NCBI RefSeq assembly: GCF_003626655.1 | Contig: NZ_RBAN01000003.1 | Span: 744,001-808,000 of the forward strand | Source: Micromonospora costi | GTDB lineage: Bacteria; Actinomycetota; Actinomycetes; Mycobacteriales; Micromonosporaceae | Length of the DNA stretch: 64,000 bases | Reading direction: 5' to 3' | Shown here: piece after piece, positions 16,890-24,866 of the stretch | Position numbering within the stretch: the stretch's first letter is position 1 | Layout: each line of letters starts with the position of its first letter | The notes under the pieces: generated by a model | What the model was told of the DNA's origin: nothing | Database searches by the model: none | Seen by the model: the letters and a program-made list of their open reading frames with translations, nothing else | Position numbers and translations under genes: made by a program

Positions 16890-17099
16890 TCAGGCGGTCT
16901 CCTGAAAGGCGCCCCGCAGATATTCGTGCACCGCGTGCTCGGGCACCCGGAACGACCGGCCCACCCGCACGGCGGTGAGTTCACCGCTGTGCACCAGGCG
17001 GTAGACCGTCATCTTCGACACCCGCATGACCGTCGCCACCTCGGCGACGGTCAGGAACTTGACCTCCGACAGTCGACCGTCGGACTGCGACCCGGCCAT
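16890..17099 (-). CDS. Excisionase-fold / MerR-type DNA-binding protein (BdtA-like)
   Basis: A 69-residue protein that is essentially one winged helix-turn-helix (FLTVAEVATVMRVSKMTVYR, then LVHSGELTAVRVGRSFRVP). Such small proteins bind DNA without an effector domain. It differs from BldC, which has a different recognition helix. It resembles the small regulator that I recall at the end of the Streptomyces bldN locus. A developmental role is inferred only from position. Confidence 0.8.
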   Translation of the reverse strand: MAGSQSDGRLSEVKFLTVAEVATVMRVSKMTVYRLVHSGELTAVRVGRSFRVPEHAVHEYLRGAFQETA

Positions 17100-17390
17100 G
17101 GCTCACCCGACCCCATCCCATGCCCGGCGCGTGCCCATGCCAAGGGGATGCTCCCGCCCGGAGAGGCGACGCGCGTGTTACCAGTACGGTAGCGGGGCCG
17201 CTGTGACCGGCGCGATCCCTTCGTACAACTGATCATGGTTCGGGCTCGGGTTCACCCGTTCTGAGCTGGCGATATCTCCCCTCGCGCGCCGGGCGTCCCG
17301 TTGCTGGGACCCACGGGGCGCAACCGTCCCGGGACGCACCGCGACGGGCCTGCCGCGCCGAGGCGACCCGGACGCGTTCCGCGGAGGCGC

Positions 17391-17424
17391 CCGGTGGCTC
17401 CGGCGGCGCCACCGGAGCCACCGG
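17391..17424 (-). terminator. Strong 13-bp stem-loop downstream of the metallopeptidase gene
   Basis: CCGGTGGCTCCGG, an 8-nt loop and CCGGAGCCACCGG pair perfectly. The stem lies 134 bp past the stop of the minus-strand metallopeptidase gene at 17558 and is the probable terminator. The rest of 17100-17557 shows no supported gene. Confidence 0.6.
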
Positions 17425-17557
17425 ACGGGTGCCCCGGCTCCACGTCCGGACGCGGAAACCGGGGCTCCGCGCTGGGAGCGGGCACCAGTGTCGCAGGTGC
17501 CCCGGACACGCCGGACGGCGGTGGATCATGGAGCCCGTCACACGCGCCGGGGCGGTG

Positions 17558-18844
17558 TCAGGACACGCGGGCCCGGACGTACGCGACGCACTCGTCGTGC
17601 AGGGCCGTCCACGACTCACCGAAGACCTGCTCCGCCGCACGCGCGACCGGTGCGCGCTCGTGCACGACGGCCGCGAAGAAGTCGAGCAGGCGTTGTTCGC
17701 CGAAGCGGTCGACGAGATGCCGTACGGCCAGGTAACCCACGCCGTAGCTGCCGCCGACCCGGTCCGCGGGCGCGTCGTCGGCCGGCGCGATCCCCTCCAG
17801 CCGCCCGTTCCAGCCACCCTGGACGAGCCGCCGCACCTCGGCCAGCCCCTCGTACCGGTCGACCGACCGGCCGGCGGCGCCCGCGTACTCGGCCAGCCCC
17901 TCCACCAGCCACCAGGTGGCCTTGCCCGGATAACCCTGGTCGGGCAGCGACGCGGCGTGGGTCAGCTCGTGCCGGAGCAGGTCGTCGAGGCCGGCCTCGT
18001 CGCCCTCGCCGTTGAGCACCACCTCGTGGTGTCCACCCCCGACCGTGACCGCGTACCCGCCGGTCCACGTCGGCCGGCCGCCGCCGTACCAGCGTTCCCA
18101 CTCGGCCCGGCCCGCGTGGAAGACGCGGTAGCGGTCCGGCCGCGAGTCGCCCAGCGCGTAGCCGTCGGCCACCTTCGCCGCCGCCTCGGCCCGGGCCAGC
18201 AGGCCGGGCAGCTTCCCGCGCAGCGCCGGGGTCGTGGCCACGACGGTCCGCGCGCCGGTCGCGGCGACCAGGTCGCTGATCTCCCACGGGCGGGTGCCGG
18301 TCTCGGCGGACTTCGACTCCTCGACGGCGACCAGTCGCGGCTGCCGCCCGTCGTCACGCCACCGGGTTCCGGCCAGCACCGGGCTCGGCCGGCAGCCGGG
18401 CACCACGATGCAGTACTGGAAACGCACCAGCAGCCGCCACTCGCCGGGGCGGCCCGCGATCTCGGTGGGCAGGCCGGTCACCTCGGCCCGCCACGTGGTC
18501 ACCTTCAGCGCCCGCAGGGCGGCGAACCGGCGCCGCAGGTCGGCGTGCGCGGCCGGTTCGGCGACGGCGAGGAAGCCGGCCTGGTCACCGGCCAGCAACG
18601 CGGCGGACTGCCGGTCCAGCACGGTCGTGATCCGCGCGGCGAGGTCGCGGGCGGCCCGGCTCGCCGGATCGTCGGCGGTCGTGTCGGCCCGTCGCAGCAC
18701 GGGCCGTCCACCGTGCTCGCCGACCGCACCGGCGACCAGCACGGCCGGCACTCCGCAGGCCAACAACAGCAGTACGACCACCGTGAGCACCGTCCACAGG
18801 GGGCGGATCCGGCGCGGCGGGGCCTCGTCCAGACCGTCGTTCAC
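17558..18844 (-). CDS. Membrane-anchored zinc metallopeptidase-like protein (gluzincin, HExxH)
   Basis: A 428-residue protein with one N-terminal transmembrane segment (residues ~15-40, PLWTVLTVVVLLLLACGVP) and the rest outside the membrane. The HExxH zinc motif is in LLRHELTHAASLP (about residue 285). A likely third ligand follows in VEGLAEYAG 20 residues on, which matches the peptidase MA-like arrangement. The middle region resembles a lipoprotein-like fold of unknown role. It is a single gene between non-coding flanks. The target protein is unknown. Confidence 0.72.
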   Translation of the reverse strand: MNDGLDEAPPRRIRPLWTVLTVVVLLLLACGVPAVLVAGAVGEHGGRPVLRRADTTADDPASRAARDLAARITTVLDRQSAALLAGDQAGFLAVAEPAAHADLRRRFAALRALKVTTWRAEVTGLPTEIAGRPGEWRLLVRFQYCIVVPGCRPSPVLAGTRWRDDGRQPRLVAVEESKSAETGTRPWEISDLVAATGARTVVATTPALRGKLPGLLARAEAAAKVADGYALGDSRPDRYRVFHAGRAEWERWYGGGRPTWTGGYAVTVGGGHHEVVLNGEGDEAGLDDLLRHELTHAASLPDQGYPGKATWWLVEGLAEYAGAAGRSVDRYEGLAEVRRLVQGGWNGRLEGIAPADDAPADRVGGSYGVGYLAVRHLVDRFGEQRLLDFFAAVVHERAPVARAAEQVFGESWTALHDECVAYVRARVS

Positions 18845-19024
18845 CCGGCGAAGGGTACGGCCATCCGTCCGATCGGGCGAGGCCGGCGTCCACGATGCGG
18901 CCGGCCACCGTCCACCGAGTGGCGGCCCGGCCAGGCGGCGCGGCCGGTGCGGTCACGCGGCGAGGCGCGGTTCGCGCCCGACGGAGCGATCGGCTCGCGC
19001 GGCGCGGCCAGGCCGGCGGTGCGG

Positions 19025-19363
19025 TCAGGCCGGGCGGCCGGAGAGCCGGAGCAGGGTGACGGTGACTGCCCAGACGAGCACCAGCGCGAGCCCGAGCAGC
19101 GGCCGGCCGAGCAGGGCGAGCATCCCGCCGCCCGCCACGAACCAGGCGGCCTGGAAGGCCTGCTTGGCCGGTGCCCGCAGCACGACCCGGGCCTTCGGCG
19201 AACCGAACACGCCCCAGAGCGTGGCGAGCACCGCAGGCACCGCCACGGCGGCGAGCAGCCGGAGCGCGAGGTTGCCGTGCACCGCCCAGCCCCACCGGGC
19301 GCCCACGACCAGGACGGCCAGCTCCAGCAGGAACAGCAGGAGCAGCCCGAGACCCCGGATCAC
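19025..19363 (-). CDS. Small membrane protein, YrdB/DUF2568 family
   Basis: A 112-residue protein with four predicted transmembrane helices (LGLLLLFLLELAVLVVGARW, LLAAVAVPAVLATLWGVF, AAWFVAGGGMLALLG and a C-terminal helix). The loop WGVFGSPKARV is typical of DUF2568. The function is unknown. Its start overlaps the TetR gene stop by 4 bp, so it may be co-transcribed with the hydrolase and TetR gene. Confidence 0.8.
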   Translation of the reverse strand: MIRGLGLLLLFLLELAVLVVGARWGWAVHGNLALRLLAAVAVPAVLATLWGVFGSPKARVVLRAPAKQAFQAAWFVAGGGMLALLGRPLLGLALVLVWAVTVTLLRLSGRPA

Positions 19364-19938
19364 CGCGCCCGCCCTCCCGGCCAGGAGCGGAAGGCGGTGT
19401 CCAGCGCGGCGATCAGTTGCTCGTACGAGCGATCGACGTCGCGGGGCAGCCCGAACCCGCCGGCCGCCTCCAGGGAGACGAAGCCGTGCAGCGCGCTGCG
19501 CAGCACGCGGGCGGCGTCGACCGCCTCGTCGCCGGTCAGCCCGTAGCCGTGCAGCACCGCGTAGATGGCGCCGACCGCGCGCTCGCCGGCGGTCACGTGC
19601 TCGGGGTCGGTCGGATCGGGCACCCGTTGCGTCGCGGGGTAGCGCCCGGGATGCTGCCGTGCGTACGCCCGGTAGGCCGTCGCGATGGCGCGCAGCGCGT
19701 CGACGCCGGCCCGCCCGACGGCGGCCGTCGTCAGCTCGGTGGCCAGCTCTGCGGTGGCCAGCGCGGACAGCTTCTGCGCCAGCGCGTCGGCGCCCCGGAC
19801 GTGCTTGTAGAGGCTGGGCAGTGCGACGCCCAGCCGCCCGGCCAGCGCGGCGAGGGTGAGCTGTTCGTAGCCGACGTCGTCGGCCAGCCGGGCGGCCTCG
19901 CGCACCACCGTCTGCTGGTTGAGCCCGGCCCTAGGCAT
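19360..19938 (-). CDS. TetR/AcrR-family regulator with WHG-type C-terminal domain
   Basis: A 192-residue regulator. The N-terminal helix-turn-helix covers residues ~5-50 (AARLADDVGYEQLTLAALAG, VALPSLYKHVRGAD). The effector domain is of the WHG class. The start overlaps the end of the hydrolase gene by 8 bp. It probably controls the operon that starts at the hydrolase gene, where the palindrome GCTAATGCAGTTAGC sits on the promoter. Confidence 0.87.
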   Translation of the reverse strand: MPRAGLNQQTVVREAARLADDVGYEQLTLAALAGRLGVALPSLYKHVRGADALAQKLSALATAELATELTTAAVGRAGVDALRAIATAYRAYARQHPGRYPATQRVPDPTDPEHVTAGERAVGAIYAVLHGYGLTGDEAVDAARVLRSALHGFVSLEAAGGFGLPRDVDRSYEQLIAALDTAFRSWPGGRAR

Positions 19939-20734
19939 CGGTGTGCACCACCTTGAGGAACGCGGTCAGCTGCTCGGCGGTCCGCTCGGGTTGGTCGGCG
20001 TGCGGGTAGTGGCCGGAGTCGTCGATCATGCGCGCCTCGGCGGTGGCGAACAGCCGGCGGGCGGCCCGGGCCTCAGCACCGGGATCGCGGAAGTCGGGGT
20101 CGCGGGCACCCATCAGCACCAGGACCGGCTGCCGGACCTCGGCGGCCCGCGCGGTCCAGTGTGGCCCGACCGGGGCGACCACGCCGCGCACTGCCGCCAT
20201 CCGGCCGGGCTCGCGCAGCGTGGCGACCATCGACCGCCGGTAGGCGGCGTCATCGGCGGGGCGCGTGACGGGGAACAGGGTCTTGTGGAACATCCCGAAC
20301 AGCCGTGGGCTGCGCAGCACCAGCGCCTGCGCGACCCGCATGACCGGGTTGGGCTTCACCTGGTCGACGAACGCGCCGACCGGCACGATCCCGGCGACCA
20401 GCTCGGGCGCGTCGGCCGCCGCGAACACCACGGCCGCGGCGCTGGACGAACTGCCGACCAGCACCGCCGGACCGCCCCCGAGGTCGCGGACCACGGCCAG
20501 CAGGTCGGCTCCCACCTCGGCCGGGGCGTACGTGGGCCAGCCGGCGCTGGAGTCGCCGTGCCCCCGTACGTCGACGGTGGCCACCCGGTAGCCCGCCGCC
20601 ACGAGCAGCGGGACCAGGTGACGGAAGGAGCCGCGGTTCTCCCCCATGCCGTGGGACAGGACCACCAGCGGCCCGTCGCCGTGCACCTCGTACGCGACCC
20701 GTCCGCCCGGGCGCTCCACGTAGCTAACGCTCAT
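19931..20734 (-). CDS. Alpha/beta hydrolase
   Basis: A 267-residue serine hydrolase fold. The oxyanion region is VVLSHGMGENRG (about residue 30). The nucleophile elbow is LVGSSSSAAAVV (about 95). A late acid segment is LVLMGARDPDF and the catalytic histidine is in DSGHYPHADQPE. Homologues are often annotated as haloalkane- or lactone-type hydrolases; the substrate is unknown. The ATG at 20734 follows a -10 box TAGCTT (20747-20742) by 7 nt, suggesting a leaderless mRNA. It is the first gene of a three-gene unit with the TetR and DUF2568 genes. Confidence 0.85.
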   Translation of the reverse strand: MSVSYVERPGGRVAYEVHGDGPLVVLSHGMGENRGSFRHLVPLLVAAGYRVATVDVRGHGDSSAGWPTYAPAEVGADLLAVVRDLGGGPAVLVGSSSSAAAVVFAAADAPELVAGIVPVGAFVDQVKPNPVMRVAQALVLRSPRLFGMFHKTLFPVTRPADDAAYRRSMVATLREPGRMAAVRGVVAPVGPHWTARAAEVRQPVLVLMGARDPDFRDPGAEARAARRLFATAEARMIDDSGHYPHADQPERTAEQLTAFLKVVHTDA

Positions 20735-20743
20735 AACGCCAAA

Positions 20744-20758
20744 GCTAATGCAGTTAGC
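20744..20758. promoter_or_regulatory. Probable TetR operator on the hydrolase promoter
   Basis: GCTAATGCAGTTAGC is a 5-5-5 inverted repeat. It overlaps the inferred -10 box of the hydrolase-TetR-DUF2568 unit, so a bound repressor would block transcription. A half-site-like GCTAAC lies just inside the gene. The co-transcribed TetR protein is the natural candidate to bind it. Confidence 0.6.
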
Positions 20759-20776
20759 CAATCGCGTCAAGGCTTC

Positions 20777-20850
20777 GCCGATCTTGCACTTTCGGCCCAT
20801 GGATTACCCCTTTTGTCGGGGATGCCGGGGCGGAAAGTGCAAGATCGCGG
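20777..20850. repeat. Dispersed ~75-bp inverted-repeat element, copy 2
   Basis: The left arm CGATCTTGCACTTTCGGCCC (20779-20798) pairs with the right arm CGGAAAGTGCAAGATCGCGG (20831-20850). The first 17 arm bases pair apart from one position near the loop. It lies between the promoter of the hydrolase gene and the 3' end of the proline dehydrogenase gene, which points the same way. It is related to the elements at 5808-5883 and 39085-39159. Confidence 0.85.
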
Positions 20851-20867
20851 GCGGGTGGGGGGTGCGG

Positions 20868-21788
20868 CTACTTTTTGGAGAGCAGGGCGCGGCCGAAGAA
20901 GGCCAGGTTGGCCGGACGCTCGGCGAGCCGGCGCATGAGGTAGCCGTACCACTGGTCGCCGTACGGCACGTACGTGCGGACCGTGTAGCCGTCGCTGACC
21001 AGCCGGGCCTGCTCCTCCGGGCGGATGCCGTAGAGCATCTGGAACTCGAACCGGTCCGGCCCCCGGTCGAACCAGCGCGCCCGGTCCTCGCCGATGGCGA
21101 TCAGCCGCGGGTCGTGGGTGGCCAGCATCGGGTGGCCCTCGCCGGACATCAGGATGTTCAAGCACCGGACGTACGACTTGTCGACCTCGCGGGCCGACTG
21201 GTAGGCCACCGACTCCGGCTCCCGGTAGGCGCCCTTGCACAGGCGCACCCGCGAACCGGCCGTGGCCAGCTCACGGCAGTCCGACTCGGTCCGCCGCAGG
21301 TACGCCTGGAGCACCGCGCCGGTCGACGGGTAGTCCTTCCGCAGCTTCGCGAGGATGTCCAGCGTCGAGTCGGTGGTGGTGTGGTCCTCCATGTCCAGGG
21401 TGACCGTGGTGCCGGCCTCGTCGGCCGCCGCGCAGATCGCCCGCGCGTTGTCGTACGCCAGCTGCTCGTCGAACATCTGGCCGAGCGCGGAGAGCTTCAC
21501 GCTGACCTCGGCGGGCGGCGTCAGCCCCGCCTCGCTGAGCACCCCGAGCAGCTTCAGGTACTCGTCCCGGGTGGCGTTGGCGTGCTCGGCGGTGACGGTG
21601 TCCTCGCCGAGGAAGTCGAGGGTGACGGCGAGACCGTCGTCGACGAGTGCGCGGGTCGCGCGCAGCGCGTCGTCGGTCCGGGCGCCGGCCACGAACCGGC
21701 GGACGACGTCCCGGGTGAACGGGGCCGTCGCGACGAGCCGCTCGACCTGGGATGACCGGGCGGCGGCGAGGATGACGGAACGGAGCAT
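20868..21788 (-). CDS. Proline dehydrogenase (PutA-type, monofunctional)
   Basis: A 306-residue FAD enzyme that oxidises proline to pyrroline-5-carboxylate. Family motifs are LRRTESDCRELA, RVRLCKGAYREPESVAYQ and FEFQMLYGIRPEEQARLV. The C-terminal part YVPYGDQWYGYLMRRLAERP carries the conserved proline-site arginines. This length is standard for monofunctional actinobacterial enzymes, whose dehydrogenase partner is encoded separately and is not visible here. The ATG at 21788 follows a -10 box TACGCT by 6 nt, again leaderless-like. Confidence 0.93.
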   Translation of the reverse strand: MLRSVILAAARSSQVERLVATAPFTRDVVRRFVAGARTDDALRATRALVDDGLAVTLDFLGEDTVTAEHANATRDEYLKLLGVLSEAGLTPPAEVSVKLSALGQMFDEQLAYDNARAICAAADEAGTTVTLDMEDHTTTDSTLDILAKLRKDYPSTGAVLQAYLRRTESDCRELATAGSRVRLCKGAYREPESVAYQSAREVDKSYVRCLNILMSGEGHPMLATHDPRLIAIGEDRARWFDRGPDRFEFQMLYGIRPEEQARLVSDGYTVRTYVPYGDQWYGYLMRRLAERPANLAFFGRALLSKK

Positions 21789-21918
21789 GAGCCGAGCGTA
21801 ACGCCCGGGCGCGGGCCCGCGCCGACGGGCGGCCGGCTGGGTGCAGGGGCCCGGCGACGGGCCCGCCAAGGCCGGACGCGGGGCGGCGCGACTGGCGCGG
21901 ATCGGTTACAACGATGCC

Positions 21919-22188
21919 GTGGAACGACACCCCCGCCGCCGGCTCCGGTCGGCCTCCGTGCAGCTCGGCGCGCTCACCGCCCTCGCGCTCGCCCTGTCCG
22001 GCTGCAACCTCACCTCCGACGACGATGACGACGACTGCGCGCTCGGCCCCACCGGGGGCGGCGACACCGTCGCGCTGGGGATGCGGCTCGCCGATCCGGC
22101 CGTCGGGCGGACCGCGCCTGCACCGGCCGTCGCCGCCGTGCCGGACCGCGGCGGGTTCGGCACCCATCTCGCCTCCTGCGGCGGCTGA
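21919..22188 (+). CDS. Small predicted lipoprotein with an aspartate run
   Basis: Eighty-nine residues. The first ~27 form a lipoprotein signal with lipobox LALSGC. The mature part begins CNLTSDDDDDDCALGPTGG and is otherwise unremarkable. The GTG at 21919 has a TACAAC -10-like box 6 nt upstream (21907-21912), which decides the start. The downstream ligase gene starts 1 bp after the stop, so the two are surely co-transcribed. I do not recognise the family. Extracellular metal or polyamine binding by the acidic run is only a guess. Confidence 0.72.
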   Translation: MERHPRRRLRSASVQLGALTALALALSGCNLTSDDDDDDCALGPTGGGDTVALGMRLADPAVGRTAPAPAVAAVPDRGGFGTHLASCGG

Positions 22189-22189
22189 C

Positions 22190-23356
22190 GTGCGCCGGGA
22201 GCGGGTCACCCCCCGGGCGGGCTGGGACGCCACGATCCGCGCGCAGGGGCTGGTGTACGTCGACACCGAGCTGCCCGACGGTGGCGTCATGTCGTACTGG
22301 GACGAGACCGCGACGTACGCCTTCGAGCTGGACGAGGTGCTCCGGCTGGAGGAGGCGACCGAGGAGCTGCACCGGATGGCGGTCGCCGCTGCCGAGCACG
22401 TGGTGGCGCGGCGCCGGTACGCCGAGTTCGGCATCCCGGCGTGGGCCGCCGAGGCCGTGGCGCGGTCGCTGCGCGAGGCGCCGCCGACCCTCTACGGGCG
22501 CTTCGACCTCTGGTACGACGGCAGCTGGCCGCCGAAGCTGCTCGAGTACAACGCCGACACCCCGACGGCGCTGGTCGAGGCGGCGATCGTGCAGTGGTAC
22601 TGGCTGGAGGAGACCCGCCCCGACCGGGACCAGTGGAACAGCCTGCACGAGCGGCTGGTCGGTGCCTGGGCGAAGATCGGCGCGGGGCTGCACGACCGGC
22701 GGGTGCACGTCGTGTGGTCCAGCGAGGAGGAGTCGGGCGAGGACCACATGACGGCCGGCTACCTGGCCGAGACGGCCCGCCAGGCCGGGCTGACCGTCGA
22801 GCTGCTGCCGATCCAGGAGATCGGGTGGGACGGCCGGCGCTTCGTCGACAGGGAAGACCGGCCGGTCACCACCTGCTTCAAGCTCTACCCCTGGGAGTGG
22901 ATGCTGGCCGAGCCGTACGGGCGGCTGGCGCTGGAGCCGGGCACCCCGACCACCTGGATCGAGCCGGCCTGGAAGCTGCTGCTGTCCAACAAGGCGCTGC
23001 TCGCCGTGCTCTGGGAGCTGTACCCGGGCCACGAGTACCTGCTCCCGGCGTACCTCGACTCGCCGCGCGGGATGACCGAGTACGTGGCGAAACCGCTGCT
23101 CGGCCGGGAGGGCGGCTCGGTGCGGATCGTCACGCCCGCCGAGGAGATCGCCAATCCCGGGATCTACGGCGACGAGGGCTGGTGCTACCAGGAGTTCCGC
23201 CCGTTGCCCGAGTTCGCGGGCAACCGGCTGGTGCTGGGCAGCTGGACGGTGGCGGGCGAGTCGGCCGGCGCGGGCCTGCGGGAGAGCGCCAGCCTCATCA
23301 CCGACGGTTACGCGCGGTTCCTGCCGCACTACATCGACGCGCCGCGTCCCGACTGA
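22190..23356 (+). CDS. Glutathionylspermidine synthase-like ATP-grasp ligase
   Basis: A 388-residue protein of the glutathionylspermidine synthase pre-ATP-grasp/ATP-grasp family. Recognisable segments are RFDLWYDGSWPPKLLEYNAD, TPTALVEAAIVQWYWLEE, CFKLYPWEWMLAEPYG, NKALLAVLWELYPGHEYLLP, and the C-terminal GWCYQEFRPLPEFAGNRLV. Family members form an amide bond between a carboxylate and an amine with ATP. Actinobacteria use mycothiol, not glutathione, so the substrate here must differ and is unknown. It starts 1 bp after the lipoprotein gene and is followed 20 bp later by a CGNR protein gene. Confidence 0.82.
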   Translation: MRRERVTPRAGWDATIRAQGLVYVDTELPDGGVMSYWDETATYAFELDEVLRLEEATEELHRMAVAAAEHVVARRRYAEFGIPAWAAEAVARSLREAPPTLYGRFDLWYDGSWPPKLLEYNADTPTALVEAAIVQWYWLEETRPDRDQWNSLHERLVGAWAKIGAGLHDRRVHVVWSSEEESGEDHMTAGYLAETARQAGLTVELLPIQEIGWDGRRFVDREDRPVTTCFKLYPWEWMLAEPYGRLALEPGTPTTWIEPAWKLLLSNKALLAVLWELYPGHEYLLPAYLDSPRGMTEYVAKPLLGREGGSVRIVTPAEEIANPGIYGDEGWCYQEFRPLPEFAGNRLVLGSWTVAGESAGAGLRESASLITDGYARFLPHYIDAPRPD

Positions 23357-23375
23357 GTCGTCTACGGTTGAGGGC

Positions 23376-23960
23376 GTGAACTTCGACGCGTACGCCCGGA
23401 CCGGCGTTGACCTCGTCAACGCCCGCCTGGACGACCTCGACGACCTACGGGCCCTCTTCCCCGACACCAGCGCCTGGATGCGCGAGGAGGTCGGGGACCG
23501 GGACCTCACGATCTTCCGGCGGGCGCAGAAGCGCCTGCGCGACGTCTTCGAGTACGGCACCTCCGGGCGCGACGCCGAGGCGGTGACCGAGCTGAACGCG
23601 CTGCTCGAGGCGTACCCGGTGCAACCCCGCATCTCGGGGCACGACTCCAGCGACTGGCACATGCACGTGACCAGCCGGGGCGCCTCGGTGAGCGCCGAGT
23701 ACCTGGCCGGTGCCGTGTGGGGCCTCTCCGTCTGGCTCTGCGAGTACGGCAGCGCCCGGTTCGGCGTCTGCGCCGACGAGCGCTGCGGCAACGTCTACCT
23801 GGACACGTCGTCCAACTGCTGCCGGCGGTTCTGCTCGGAGCGGTGCGCCACCCGGTCGCACGTGGCCGCGCATCGGGCCCGCAAGCGCGCCGCCATCGGG
23901 GAGCAGGTCGCGGTCGCCGCCCAGCCGGCGGCGGCCGAGTCGCTCACCCCGGTCAGCTGA
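23376..23960 (+). CDS. CGNR zinc-finger protein (first of two)
   Basis: A 194-residue protein with an N-terminal ABATE-like ligand region and a C-terminal CGNR zinc finger (CADERCGNVYLD, CCRRFCSERCATRSHVAAHR, residues ~145-185). These are probable transcription regulators, with cysteines as zinc ligands and a basic tail for DNA. The GTG at 23376 has TACGGT 7 nt upstream, suggesting its own leaderless transcript. It may regulate the preceding lipoprotein-ligase pair. A paralogue lies at 57514. Confidence 0.85.
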   Translation: MNFDAYARTGVDLVNARLDDLDDLRALFPDTSAWMREEVGDRDLTIFRRAQKRLRDVFEYGTSGRDAEAVTELNALLEAYPVQPRISGHDSSDWHMHVTSRGASVSAEYLAGAVWGLSVWLCEYGSARFGVCADERCGNVYLDTSSNCCRRFCSERCATRSHVAAHRARKRAAIGEQVAVAAQPAAAESLTPVS

Positions 23961-23983
23961 CGCCCACCCCCGGCGGGCGCCGA

Positions 23984-24790
23984 TCAGGCGTCGACCGGGG
24001 ACGGCGTGCCCAGGTGCTGGCGGGCGAAGTCCAGCGCGGCGCGCAGGTCCGCCTCGCGCACCGCGCGGCTGCGCGCGCCCCGGGTCGACACCTCCACGGC
24101 CACCGAGCCGGTGAAACCCCGCCCGGCCAGCGACCGGAGCAGCTCGGCGCAGGGCTGCGTGCCCCGGCCGGGGACGAGGTGCTCGTCACGCCCCTCGCCG
24201 GTGCCGTCGCCCAGGTGCACGTGCGCGAGCGCGGCGCCCATCCGGTCGGCCATCTCCATCGAGTCGGTGTGTGACGCGGCGCAGTGCGACAGGTCGAGCG
24301 TGTAGGCCGGGTAGCCGGTCTCGGTCGGGTCCCAGCCCGGCGCGTACGGCACGAACTGCCGCCCGGCCATCCGCACCGGGTACATGTTCTCCACGGCGAT
24401 GCGCAGCCCCGGGTGACGCCCGGAGACCTCGTCGAGACCCTCGCGGAACCGGCGGGCGTAGTCACGCTGCCAGGTGAACGGCGGGTGCACCACGACCGTG
24501 GGCGCACCGAGCGTCTCGGCCATCTCGGCCGACCGGCGCAGCCGCTCCCACGGGTCGGGGCTCCACACCCGCTGGGTGACCAGGAGGCACGGCGTGTGCA
24601 CCGACAGCACGGGCACCCCGTAGTGCTGGGACAGGCCGCGCAGCGCGCCCGCGTCCTGGCTCACCGCGTCCGTCCAGACCATCACCTCGACCCCGTCGTA
24701 GCCGAGGGCCGCGGCCAGCTGGAACGCCGCCGCGGTCCGCTCCGGGAAGACCGAGGAGCTGGACAGGAGGACCGGGACGCGGGAAGTCAC
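23984..24790 (-). CDS. Sugar phosphate isomerase/epimerase (AP-endonuclease-2 fold TIM barrel)
   Basis: A 268-residue TIM-barrel protein of the xylose-isomerase-like superfamily. The first strand LLSSSSVFPERTAAAFQLAA and LGYDGVEVMVW are typical. Metal-binding residues are suggested by VVVHPPFTW, IAVENMYPVR, TLDLSHCAASHTD and LAHVHLGDGTGEGRDEHLVPG. The reaction is unknown. I use the GTG at 24790 because TACCCT (24803-24798) lies 7 nt upstream as a -10 box; ATG codons at 24823 and 24841 have no supporting signal. It is near but not fused to the Ppx/GppA gene. Confidence 0.82.
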   Translation of the reverse strand: MTSRVPVLLSSSSVFPERTAAAFQLAAALGYDGVEVMVWTDAVSQDAGALRGLSQHYGVPVLSVHTPCLLVTQRVWSPDPWERLRRSAEMAETLGAPTVVVHPPFTWQRDYARRFREGLDEVSGRHPGLRIAVENMYPVRMAGRQFVPYAPGWDPTETGYPAYTLDLSHCAASHTDSMEMADRMGAALAHVHLGDGTGEGRDEHLVPGRGTQPCAELLRSLAGRGFTGSVAVEVSTRGARSRAVREADLRAALDFARQHLGTPSPVDA

Positions 24791-24866
24791 ACCAGCCAGG
24801 GTAGCCCGGTCCCGCCCGGACATCGTGACGAGCGACCGCAAAGCGGCCGGAATGGCGCCTCCCGCC

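Noticed and set aside
16890..17099. BldC
   Set aside because: The protein has an excisionase-type helix-turn-helix, but its recognition helix and length do not match BldC.
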